DNA from: Nitrospira sp.
Lineage (GTDB): Bacteria; Nitrospirota; Nitrospiria; Nitrospirales; Nitrospiraceae
Length of the DNA stretch: 64,000 bases
NCBI GenBank assembly: GCA_030123565.1
Contig: CP126122.1
Location: forward strand, 3,858,800-3,922,799
Direction of reading: 5' to 3'
Of the stretch, positions 56,934 to 64,000 are shown piece after piece. The notes under the pieces are model-generated. The model worked only from the letters and a program-made list of their open reading frames with translations. It was not told the DNA's origin and did not search any database. The translations under genes and the position numbers were made by a program. Positions within the stretch are counted from its first letter, which is position 1, and every line of letters starts with the position of its first letter.

Positions 56934-57284
56934 TCAACTGCCCCGGTCCGTGCTGTAGCTGAAGGGACTCAGGAGCAGCGGAATATGATAGTGCTGCGCC
57001 ACGTCCTGTACGGTAAAGATCACCACCACTTCGGGATAGAAGCTCGTGATCTATTGTGAGCGGAAATAGGCCGAAACCTCGAAGGTCAGACGGTAGCTCC
57101 CAGCCAGCAGGCGCAGGTTGATGGGATACAGATCATCGCTGCGTCCGTCCGCATCGGTCCTGCTCCGGCCGAGTACTTTCCAGCTTCCCACCAACCCTTG
57201 GCCTTCCAATGTCACGGCGATGCCCTTGGCTGGCCGGCCCTGGGCGATGTCGAGCACATGGGTGCTGATGCGTGAATCGGCCAT
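56934..57284 (-). pseudogene. 5-hydroxyisourate hydrolase (transthyretin-like), in-frame stop
   Basis: From ATG 57284 the frame gives ISTHVLDIAQGRPAKGIAVT and LAGSYRLTFEVSAYFRSQ, typical of HIU hydrolase (purine degradation), then a TAG at 57053-57051. In the same frame it continues [39 protein letters not shown] and stops at 56936-56934. The conserved C-terminal YRGS is DRGS here. One nonsense codon separates an otherwise complete 116-codon gene. No other uricolytic gene is near. Confidence 0.75.
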
Positions 57285-57489
57285 CTCTCTCCTTTCATGG
57301 CGAGAAGATTAAGGCATGACTGTGATGCCGAGTGCCGATGCCGCCATCTGGCGGATCGTTTCCAGGGAATTGCCCTGCGGGCCCTCCGTATCCGAAAGGC
57401 CAAACTCAAAGCCGGTTGAGTCACGAACACCCGCTCCGTGGTTCGCCCCAAGCGGCGCTTCTGTGCCAACGCCATGATGTACTGCAATT
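57285..57489. other. degenerate region before the peroxidase remnant
   Basis: No reading frame gives a recognisable protein. It may hold the lost N-terminal part of the peroxidase remnant, but no CxxCH haem motif remains. Confidence 0.35.
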
Positions 57490-57864
57490 CTGGGTCTACA
57501 GCAAGGTCCGGTTCTGGGATAGACGGGCGGAAACGTTTGAGGACCAGTCGGTCGGCCCCTTCATCAATCCTGTGGAGCATGGGTTCATGGACAACGATGA
57601 GCCGGCGGCCAAGATCAAGCAGATCGAAGGATACCGCCAGCTCTTCCGGGAGGTCTTAGGGCGGAAGGTGACGGTCGATTTACGACGCTGGAACAGGTCG
57701 TCGATTTCTACAACCAGGGCGGGATCAAGAATCCGCACTTGGATAATACGGTGATTCCCCTGGAACTCGCTGCAGAGGAGAAGCAGGATGTGGTAGCCTT
57801 CTTGCGATCCTTGAACGGCGAGGGTCGCCAGCAGGTCACAGCCCCCACGGAGTTCCCGAAGTAA
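57490..57864 (+). pseudogene. C-terminal remnant of a di-haem cytochrome c peroxidase
   Basis: FWDRRAETFEDQSVGPFINP and VEHGFMDNDEPAAKIKQIEG, then in another frame TLEQVVDFYNQGGIKNPHLD and AEEKQDVVAFLRSLNGEGRQ, match the C-terminal half of MauG/CcpA-type peroxidases. The frame changes at about 57675-57690 and the gene ends with TAA at 57862-57864. The N-terminal haem domain is missing. It is a dead fragment. Confidence 0.7.
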
Positions 57865-57887
57865 CGGTCGGACGCCGATCGATGAAA

Positions 57888-57916
57888 GGGCCGGGGTGCA
57901 GCCCCGGCCCTTTTTT
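57888..57916 (+). terminator. rho-independent terminator
   Basis: GGGCCGGGG (57888-57896) and CCCCGGCCC (57902-57910) enclose a five-base loop and are followed by TTTTTT. It is the clearest intrinsic terminator in the window and still stands after the dead peroxidase gene. Confidence 0.9.
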
Positions 57917-58007
57917 CGCCGCTGGGCACACGCCTGTTCCGCTTTGTCTGGGGTGAGCACAGCCTTGCCCTGTCCTGGTGATGGAAAAGGGAAGGAGCCG
58001 CTGACGC

Positions 58008-59630
58008 ATGGGTGTTCTGTACGAGTGGATCGACCGCAATATCCTGGAACTCGCGCGTGAGTTCCGGCTGTCCTACCTGCCGCCACTCATGGTCTACATG
58101 GCCGCCGGGATTTCCGGTCTTACCGGCATCGTGGGCACGTTCTTCGTCAAGGATTACCTGGGCCTGTCCGCGGCCTTCCTCGCGGCGCTGGGGTTCTGGG
58201 CCGGCATTCCCTGGGCGCTCAAGATGCCGTTCGGCCATCTCGTCGATTTGCTCTGGCGTTGGAAGAGCCTGCTGGTGTATTTCGGCGCGGGAGTGATCGC
58301 CGCCAGTCTCCTGATCATGGTCGGCCTCATCGGCCACCGCGAGGCGATGACGGCCCTGATGCCGGCCGAGGTCTGGTATGTCATGAGTGTGTTGCTGGCG
58401 CCGATCGGCTACGTGATTCAGGATACGGTGGCCGATGCCATGACCGTCGAGGCGGTCCCTCGGGTGGACGACCGGGGCCGGCCCTTCGATGCAGCTCAAA
58501 TCAAACTCATGCACACCACCATGCAGACGCTGGGGCGTGTGGCCATCATCAGCGGCGGGATCCTGGTGGCGCTCATCAATCTCTACCTGTTCACCGGAGT
58601 GGAGAATCTGCCGAAAGAACAGATCGCCGAGATTTACCAACAGGTCTACCTGATGGCGCTGGTGATTCCCGCCGTCTCGGTCCTTGGCGTGATGACCGCA
58701 TCGATCCTCCGGGTTCGCGACAGACGCCGGCTCCTGAGTCAGGGCCTGCCGGCCGACCAGGTTGCGGCATTGATGGACCGGCCGAACGAACCGACCAAGC
58801 CCAATTGGTGGATTCTGGGGGGCAGCCTGGTGTTCGTGCTCTTTACGCTGACGGTGGGGTTCGGCGACTTTCCCTACAACGAAGAAATCGTTTTTGTCGG
58901 ATCGATGGGGATCGTGTGCTTTCTCATCCTGCGATTGACCGGGGAACTGACCCCTGACGCGAGGAACGTGCTGCTTGGCACCGCGCTCGTGATCTTCGCC
59001 TTTCGCGCCATCCCCGGTCCCGGCGACGGGGCGACCTGGTGGATGATCGATACGTTGGGATTCGATCAGCAATTTTTGTCGGTGCTGTCGCTCATCGGCA
59101 GCGCGTTGACGCTGGTCGGCATGTTTCTGTTCCGGCGGTTCATGGCGGAGCGGTCGATCGCCTACGTGGTCGGATTTCTGACCGCGGCGGCCTTTGTGTT
59201 GGGGCTCCCCATCGTCAGCATGTATTACGGGTTCCATCACTGGACCGCTGCGCTGACCGGCGGTGTTGTCGATGCGCGCTTTATTGCGCTGGTGAATACG
59301 GCGCTGGAATCCCCCCTCGGCCAGATTTCCATGATCCCCATGCTGGCCTGGATCGCCAATTCCGCGCCGGCTGATCTGAAGGCCACCTACTTTGCCGTGA
59401 TGGCTTCCTTTACCAACCTTGCATTGTCGCTGAGCCAGCTCGGGACGAAGTATCTCAATCAAGCGTTCGTCGTGACGCGAGAGGTCCGCGATCCGGCAAC
59501 CAATGTGCTGCAGACACCCGCGGATTACAGCCAACTCGGAACGTTGCTGATCTTACAGATGTTCCTCGGCCTCGCACTTCCCTTCGCCGCGATTCTGTTT
59601 GCCAGACTGACGCGCTTTCGGAGCGCCTGA
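58008..59630 (+). CDS. MFS-type transporter, BT1/folate-biopterin-like
   Basis: A 540-residue membrane protein with about 12-14 helices. The early segment LGFWAGIPWALKMPFGHLVD, with a loop typical of BT1-like MFS members, and the helix VWYVMSVLLAPIGYVIQDTV support the family. The central loop (about residues 225-265) is charged and cytoplasmic. It lies 120 bases after the peroxidase terminator and just before the DedA fusion. Substrate unknown. Confidence 0.7.
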   Translation: MGVLYEWIDRNILELAREFRLSYLPPLMVYMAAGISGLTGIVGTFFVKDYLGLSAAFLAALGFWAGIPWALKMPFGHLVDLLWRWKSLLVYFGAGVIAASLLIMVGLIGHREAMTALMPAEVWYVMSVLLAPIGYVIQDTVADAMTVEAVPRVDDRGRPFDAAQIKLMHTTMQTLGRVAIISGGILVALINLYLFTGVENLPKEQIAEIYQQVYLMALVIPAVSVLGVMTASILRVRDRRRLLSQGLPADQVAALMDRPNEPTKPNWWILGGSLVFVLFTLTVGFGDFPYNEEIVFVGSMGIVCFLILRLTGELTPDARNVLLGTALVIFAFRAIPGPGDGATWWMIDTLGFDQQFLSVLSLIGSALTLVGMFLFRRFMAERSIAYVVGFLTAAAFVLGLPIVSMYYGFHHWTAALTGGVVDARFIALVNTALESPLGQISMIPMLAWIANSAPADLKATYFAVMASFTNLALSLSQLGTKYLNQAFVVTREVRDPATNVLQTPADYSQLGTLLILQMFLGLALPFAAILFARLTRFRSA

Positions 59631-59651
59631 GGCCATGGGAGGAATTCGAGA

Positions 59652-60587
59652 ATGAATGCGTTGCAATTCCTCACGGACCATGGCGCCTCGGTGCTCTTTT
59701 GGGTCATCTTGCTGGAGCAGGCAGGCCTGCCGATTCCTGCCATTCCCCTCCTCGTCGCCGCCGGTGCCTTCGTCGGGGCCGGCAAGATGAGTGTGGCCGC
59801 GGCGCTGCTGATTCCTGTCGCCGCCTCGCTGCCGCCGGATCTCGCCTGGTATTACCTGGGTCGCTTGAAAGGTGGAAAGGTATTGGGATTCCTCTGTCGC
59901 CTGTCGCTCGAACCGGATTCCTGCGTCAGGGACACGGAAAATCTGTTTCATCGGAACGGGCCGCGCGCGCTGCTGCTCGCCAAGTTCATCCCCGGCTTCA
60001 GCACCGTGGCGCCGCCGCTGGCCGGCATCGTCGGCATGAGCGTTGCGGCCTTCACGCTGTACGATGTCGGGGGCACCTTGATCTGGGCGGCCGTGAGTGC
60101 CGGAGTCGGCGCGTTGTTCAGCAATCAACTGGAGCAACTCGTCGGCCTGTTCGATCAAGCCGGTGGATTGGTGCTCACGATTCTGCTCGTCGGCTTGGCT
60201 GGATACGTCAGCTATAAAGTGTATCACCGGCAACAGTTCTTGCGGCACCTGCGGATGGCGAAGATCTCCGTCGACGAACTCAAACGTCGGTTGGATGCAG
60301 GGGATACGATCAGCGTGGTCGATGTCCGGCACCCGCTTTCCTTGGAACTCGACCCGGAGACCATTCCGGGCGCCATCAACTTCACCCTGGAAGAGATCGA
60401 GCATCGCCACCACGAAATCCCGCGCGATCGCGACATCGTGTTGTACTGCACCTGCCCGAACGAGGTCTCCAGCGCCCGCACGGCCTTTTTGTTGAAGAAA
60501 AAGGGCATTCATCGCGTCCGCCCCCTCGAAGGCGGCCTCGATGCCTGGCGGGAGCGGAAATTTCCCGTCGAGCGGCGGGGGAAGTAG
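59652..60587 (+). CDS. DedA-family membrane protein fused to rhodanese domain
   Basis: A 311-residue fusion. The first 200 residues form a DedA/SNARE-associated membrane domain (EQAGLPIPAIPLLVAAGAFV, FIPGFSTVAPPLAGIVGM). Residues 215-310 are a rhodanese with SVVDVRHPLSLELDPETIPG and the active Cys in VLYCTCPNEVSSARTA. The rhodanese faces the cytoplasm if the usual topology holds. The fusion suggests sulfur transfer at the membrane, as seen in related DedA-rhodanese proteins. Confidence 0.9.
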   Translation: MNALQFLTDHGASVLFWVILLEQAGLPIPAIPLLVAAGAFVGAGKMSVAAALLIPVAASLPPDLAWYYLGRLKGGKVLGFLCRLSLEPDSCVRDTENLFHRNGPRALLLAKFIPGFSTVAPPLAGIVGMSVAAFTLYDVGGTLIWAAVSAGVGALFSNQLEQLVGLFDQAGGLVLTILLVGLAGYVSYKVYHRQQFLRHLRMAKISVDELKRRLDAGDTISVVDVRHPLSLELDPETIPGAINFTLEEIEHRHHEIPRDRDIVLYCTCPNEVSSARTAFLLKKKGIHRVRPLEGGLDAWRERKFPVERRGK

Positions 60588-60648
60588 GATGGTCGCCGGG
60601 CTGGAGGCTTCGCGCGAGGTCCAGCGAGAATAAGGCGCAGAGAACTTA
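60588..60648. other. gap before the IS
   Basis: Only the TTA target duplication (60646-60648) of the adjoining element is notable. Confidence 0.5.
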
Positions 60649-61597
60649 GAGCTTATCCGTAAATTACATTTATCGCCAACGGGATTTTTCTGAACGTGAT
60701 GATCGCCGCGGCAAGATGGGTGAGGCCGAGGAAACTGCGTTCGAGTTTCTCATACCGCACGAGCAGCTTGCGAAAGCGATTGAACCAGCTATGCGCGACC
60801 TCCACAATCCACCTCCTGGCTCGCTTCGTCGGATGCCGCCGCTGCTCCTCGGCTTCCTGCCCGCGCCCTTTGACATGGGCGATGTAGCCATGCTCTTCAA
60901 TGGTGACACGTGCCGGAATGCCGGTGTAGCCTGCATCGGCACACAAGTGCTGGCTGCGTCGCTCAGGCGGCGAGGGACGCGGCACTACGATGGCGTCAAG
61001 GACGACGGCCAGCTGGCTCACATCATGCCGGTTTGCCGCGGTCACGATGATCGACAGCGGGACGCCACGATCGTCCACCAGCAGGTGGCGCTTGCTTCCA
61101 TTTTTTTCCCCGATCCGTCGGGTTCGGCCCGACCGCTTCCTGAGCCAGCGGCGCTTTCATCATGGCCCCGTCGATACTCTGCCAGCGCCACGCGATGCCT
61201 TCCACGTCGTCATACTCCGCCAGCCCGGCCTGCCAGAGGGCTGCGAACAGGCCGGCGTTCTGCCACTCGAGAAAGCGCTTGTGAATGGCGCTCGCGCTCC
61301 CAAAGCGCTCGGTCGGCAACGCCTTCCACTGACAGCCCGTGCGCAACACGTAGACGATGCCCTCGAACACCAGGCGCGCCTCCTTGGGTTTGCGCCCACC
61401 CCCGGGTTTGCGCACGTAGGGCTTGGCCCTCGCACGCCGGCGCGCGGGGATCAAGGGTTCGACCCGTTGCCAAAACGCGTCCGACACTTCCCATGCTGCC
61501 GCCCTGCTGTGCGTCACACGTTTCGCCATCGTTGATCTCCCCCATTCGTCCGAGTCGAGATGGGAGGCAGTGTACCATATTATTTACGGATAAGCTC
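60649..61597 (-). mobile_element. IS5-family insertion sequence
   Basis: The element is bounded by 16-base perfect terminal inverted repeats GAGCTTATCCGTAAAT (60649-60664 and, inverted, 61582-61597) and flanked by a TTA duplication (60646-60648 and 61598-61600). Length is 949 bases. It encodes a two-frame transposase on the minus strand. Intact ends and a clear target duplication indicate a recent insertion. Confidence 0.92.
60653..61529 (-). CDS. IS5-family transposase, two frames
   Basis: The first frame (61529-61023) gives the N-terminal domain (WEVSDAFWQRVEPLIP) with the first catalytic Asp in SIDGAMMKAP. The second (61078-60653) holds the second Asp in CADAGYTGIPA and the Glu in VEVAHSWFNRFRKLL. 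They join at a run of seven A near 61100, where the family sequence PTDRGK-NGSKRHLL changes frame. Slippage at this run, or frame correction by one base, would give a single protein. Many IS5 relatives use such slippage. Confidence 0.88.
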
Positions 61598-61661
61598 TTA
61601 AAGAGATTCGGATATCTGGGGCCCAGCCGACTCGATAAAGGTGAGTGTTGGTGACCTGATA

Positions 61662-62291
61662 ATGGAGAAGAATGAAGACAATATGGGTAACGGTCTGGGG
61701 CGAATCACTGTCAGTAGAAAAACCGGCGAGGAACGATTCCATGATGGCGCAACGCAAACTGACTTTGACATGCTTGATTTCTGGCAATGGAGCGCGTCGG
61801 ACCTTATCGGCAATACAGCCAGAGGCGTTCTCGCGGAGTATCTCGTGGCAAAGTCCCTCGGAATCTCCACTGCAGGAGTGCGGGAAGGATGGCTTGCGTG
61901 GGATCTCACAACGGATGATGGGGTAAGAATACAAGTGAAGTCCGCCGCCTTTATACAAAGTTGGCATCAAGACAAACTATCAGAGATTGAATTTAAAGTT
62001 TCCCCGAAGAAGGGGTGGAACCCTGACAGCAACAGAGTGGAAACCGTTCCCAAGCATCATGCGGACCTCTATGTTTTTGCCCTGCTGACCCACACCGACA
62101 AAGCCACAGTTGATCCGTATGATTTGCGCCAATGGAAATTCTATGTGCTTCCTACGCAAAAGCTATGTGAAAGGACGCGGAGTCCACAGTCGGTCACTCT
62201 CCGGTCATTGGAAACTCTTGCAGGGCCGCCCACTGATTTCTGGCACTTGTCAGATTCAGTAAAAGAAGCGCGTGGTCTGGTATCGCCTTGA
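61662..62291 (+). CDS. PD-(D/E)XK nuclease-like protein
   Basis: A 209-residue protein. The segment WLAWDLTTDDGVRIQVKSAA has the D-x(n)-(Q/E)xK arrangement of restriction-endonuclease-like folds (here QVK after an Asp). Upstream GVLAEYLVAKSLG supplies the helix-Glu. Downstream HHADLYVFALLTH is typical of such proteins. Function is not proven. The start ATG 61662 has GGTGA seven bases upstream; GTG 61641 is the alternative. It lies between the IS and ssrA. Confidence 0.55.
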   Translation: MEKNEDNMGNGLGRITVSRKTGEERFHDGATQTDFDMLDFWQWSASDLIGNTARGVLAEYLVAKSLGISTAGVREGWLAWDLTTDDGVRIQVKSAAFIQSWHQDKLSEIEFKVSPKKGWNPDSNRVETVPKHHADLYVFALLTHTDKATVDPYDLRQWKFYVLPTQKLCERTRSPQSVTLRSLETLAGPPTDFWHLSDSVKEARGLVSP

Positions 62292-62317
62292 CCCGTGCTG
62301 TATGATGAATATCTAGA

Positions 62318-62405
62318 AGATACGTCGCTCGTGAAGGGTGAAACGTATCTCGCAGGGCATCAATAGGGTGGTCCGGCGCTTCACGAACGACGCTTCACCA
62401 ATCAC
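62318..62405. repeat. dispersed palindromic repeat, CGTATCTCGTGAAGCG family
   Basis: GATACGTCGCTCGTGAAG and CGTATCTCGCAG on one side and CGCTTCACGAACGACGCTTC on the other form inverted arms like those at 138-215 and 25439-25530. It lies just upstream of ssrA and probably carries or adjoins its promoter. Confidence 0.55.
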
Positions 62406-62420
62406 GTTCATCAAGAAATG

Positions 62421-62771
62421 GGGGGCGACCGGTTTCGACGGGGATACTGATGCCATCGTCGCATGTCGAGCTCTCGGGGTCTCGTAAATCCTCCGGGAAA
62501 CAGCAACTGCCAATCAAGAACTGGCACTCGCAGCTTAATTTAAGCTGAGACGTCGTTCCATCTGAGGCCCGCGGGGGTGGAACGGCGCGATGCAGCGGGC
62601 TGGTCCCAGGCTGGTGTTCAGCGGCGGGGGACGAGACAATACTGGACTAGCGGCGATTCTAAGCCTGCCGATAGGCGTGGGTCGTTGCGAACCTCAAAGA
62701 ATCGGCTACACATGTAGACGCGATGTGCCGACGATCTTCGGACAGGGGTTCAACTCCCCTCGCCTCCACCA
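62421..62771 (+). ncRNA. ssrA: transfer-messenger RNA (tmRNA)
   Basis: A one-piece tmRNA of 351 bases. The 5' end GGGGGCG and the 3' CGCCTCC-A-CCA form a seven-pair acceptor stem with one G-U pair; GGTTTCGACGGGG is the classical 5' signature and GGTTCAACTCCCC the T arm. The tag frame starts with GCA at 62503 and reads ATANQELALAA then TAA (62536-62538). The CCA is encoded. It works with SmpB (11890) to rescue stalled ribosomes. Confidence 0.97.
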
Positions 62772-62774
62772 AAC

Positions 62775-63165
62775 CGCTCTTCGTGCGTTCCGGCGGCTCA
62801 TCAGGCGAAGCCTTCTTCCTTGATGCCGCCGGATAAACCCCTTCAGTGTTCGCCTCTTACTCCTAAAACCTCGCTTGCGCGTACCGCCCGCTCTTTATCG
62901 CCTTATCGTGATAAACGCGGGCGGATAAACGCATCCAGTGGCTTGTTCCCTCCTAGAGAATTACCGCACTTCGTGCGACCGGCGGGCTCTTCATCGTCTT
63001 ATCGTGAACGACGCCCGCCGATAAACCCCTTTAGTGCCAGCATTCTTTCCTCGCTCGACCCGGAGCCACTGATGGTGGTTCCGGGCGACGGGATAAACCC
63101 CTTCAGTGTTTCCTTTTCATTCGTGTACTACCTTGCTTGCGCGTACCGCCGTCCTCTTTATCGTA
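62775..63165 (+). repeat. array of four hairpin units with a conserved 3' motif, behind ssrA
   Basis: Each unit is a GC-rich stem-loop followed by a 17-base motif close to GATAAACCCCTTCAGTG (at 62832, 62924, 63020 and 63092). Stems: GGCGGC/GCCGCC (62792/62825), CCGCCCGC/GCGGGCGG (62884/62917) with inner TTTATC/GATAAA, GGCGGGC/GCCCGCC (62981/63013), CCCGGAGCCAC/GTGGTTCCGGG (63059/63075). Their sequences differ but pairing is kept. A degenerate fifth left arm lies at 63131-63162. There is no credible protein in the region. Role unknown. Confidence 0.8.
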
Positions 63166-63321
63166 GTTTCAGCTTCTCCCCGTTTCTTTCCTCTACGCCC
63201 CTCCCCTTCCCTTGACGGTCGAGTTTGAATGTGTCGTCCGGCTCTGCTACAAGGGCACCGGTCGACGCTGGGCATGCGACGGCTCGTATGACATTCGGAT
63301 AACCAGGAGGAAAGAAAGCAC

Positions 63322-63885
63322 ATGAGCGACGAACTTCTCGACCACCTCGGTCCCTTGGCTGCGCTCGCCGGTGTGTGGGAGGGCGACAAGGGGGACGATG
63401 TGGCTCCGTCGGACGACAGGGGAACCGAACGCAACGCCTATCGCGAACGGTTGACGTTCGAGCCGTTCGGTCCTGTGAACAACCATGAACAGCAACTGTA
63501 TGGCCTCAGGTATTCGACCGTGGCCTGGCGGTTGGGCGAAGAGACCCCGTTTCACGAGGAAACCGGCTATTGGCTCTGGGATGCGGCGGCGAAGCAGGTG
63601 CTCCGCTGTTTCATCGTCCCGCGGGGCGTCACGGTGCTGGCGGGAGGAACCGTGGAGCCCGATGCCACGTCGTTTACGATCTCAGCAGAGGCCGGATCGG
63701 ACACCTACGGCATCTGTTCGAACCGATTTCTGGATCGGGAGTTCAAGACCGTCCGGTATGACCTCACGATCACCCTGCACGGCCGCGACGGCTTGAGTTA
63801 CAAAGAGGATACGCAGTTGAAGATGAAGGGCCGGAACGACCTGTTTCACCACACCGACGCCAATCGAGTGAGTCGAGTCAAATAA
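63322..63885 (+). CDS. nitrobindin/FABP-like beta-barrel protein
   Basis: A 187-residue protein. LAALAGVWEGDKGDDVAP near the start, FHEETGYWLWDAAAKQVLRC in the middle and a late FHHTDANR match haem-binding beta-barrel (nitrobindin-like) proteins; the FHHTD segment may supply the proximal His. It is soluble. Haem or fatty-acid ligand is not proven. The ribosome binding site AGGAGG precedes ATG 63322. Confidence 0.75.
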   Translation: MSDELLDHLGPLAALAGVWEGDKGDDVAPSDDRGTERNAYRERLTFEPFGPVNNHEQQLYGLRYSTVAWRLGEETPFHEETGYWLWDAAAKQVLRCFIVPRGVTVLAGGTVEPDATSFTISAEAGSDTYGICSNRFLDREFKTVRYDLTITLHGRDGLSYKEDTQLKMKGRNDLFHHTDANRVSRVK

Positions 63886-63925
63886 GAACCGATTGGGTCC
63901 CACGAGAAAATACTGAGTCACGGCA

Positions 63926-63956
63926 TTGACAGTGCGTTTGTCGGGGCTGGTATAGT
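63926..63956 (+). promoter_or_regulatory. sigma-70-like promoter for a gene beyond the window
   Basis: TTGACA (63926-63931) and TATAGT (63951-63956) are separated by 19 bases, slightly long. It points to the right edge, where a gene must start outside the window. Confidence 0.45.
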
Positions 63957-64000
63957 GAATCGAGCCGGCTCGAAGGTGTGGGGGCGGATGCCGCGCCCCG

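Noticed and set aside
26256..57053. All in-frame nonsense codons in decayed genes are TAG (26256, 33363, 40976, 57051), hinting at amber recoding
   Set aside because: gyrB and gyrA end with TAG at exactly the expected length, and most of these genes also carry frameshifts, so ordinary decay is the simpler reading.
57708..59534. 608-residue open frame on the minus strand under the MFS gene
   Set aside because: Low-complexity, His/Gln/Arg-rich translation typical of an antisense shadow; the plus-strand transporter has clear membrane helices.
62775..63108. Reading the hairpin units as integron attC sites
   Set aside because: They lack the GTTRRRY and RYYYAAC core sites and no cassettes separate them.
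62775..63165. Reading the array as a CRISPR
   Set aside because: Repeat units are not near-identical, spacers are not of uniform length, and no cas gene is present.
62820..63215. 131-residue open frame across the hairpin array
   Set aside because: Its peptide repeats (INPFSAS, INPFSVS) are only the translation of the repeated tail motif; no ribosome binding site or family match.

Overview
The window looks like the replication-origin end of a Nitrospira-type (Nitrospirota) chromosome. The DNA is GC-rich, dnaA-dnaN-gyrB-gyrA sit together, and the flanks are full of small single-domain redox enzymes and dispersed hairpin repeats. Taxonomy is my inference from protein flavour and gene content; there is no rRNA or nitrite oxidoreductase gene here to confirm it.

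Layout. 1-2650: hisS and a TusD/TusC/TusB-like (DsrEFH) cluster. 1575-3015: DnaA boxes on both sides of that cluster, so a bipartite oriC is likely. 3016-12369: dnaA, dnaN, gyrB, gyrA, a small membrane-anchored protein, dciA (helicase loader, minus strand) and smpB. 13055-19729: DoxX, a frameshifted HtrA-like protease, two pirins, a FrnE-like DsbA protein, a VOC protein, a SnoaL-like protein, a DUF5069 protein and a Rieske/flavin-reductase fusion. 19884-25980: an RND efflux pair followed by an SDR, a small unknown protein and a second VOC protein. 26121-36346: a decayed duplicated-domain secreted protein, a double CDGSH protein, a glycogen-debranching-type glycosidase, a tandem DoxX protein, a lipoprotein, beta-carbonic anhydrase, a deaminase, an MBL hydrolase and a ROK protein.

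36360-38016 and 46837-48969 are accessory patches of foreign character: an integron-cassette-like gene, BrnT/BrnA, a DUF4258/YgiT-type pair and a modification-dependent HNH endonuclease. In each toxin or nuclease locus the effector reading frame is broken while the antitoxin survives. Between them lies a regulatory hub (38134-46642): an NDH-2/cyclic-nucleotide/CBS fusion, three orphan response regulators (one decayed), an XRE regulator, a LuxR solo, a CBS protein and a sigma-54 activator with two GAF domains.

49254-60587 is again small redox and detoxification genes (second DoxX, rhodanese, zinc alcohol dehydrogenase, OsmC, HAD, nitroreductase, SDR, AlkA, ferredoxin-MBL fusion), with remnants of 5-hydroxyisourate hydrolase and of a di-haem cytochrome c peroxidase, then an MFS/BT1-like transporter and a DedA-rhodanese fusion. 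60649-63321 is an insertion hot spot: a complete IS5-type element, a PD-(D/E)XK-like protein, ssrA (tmRNA) and, directly behind ssrA, an array of four hairpin units whose stems differ in sequence but keep their pairing. That array is the most unusual non-coding structure in the window. A nitrobindin-like protein closes the window.

Decay is marked. About nine genes carry frameshifts or in-frame stops although every housekeeping gene is intact, which argues for real decay more than random sequencing error.
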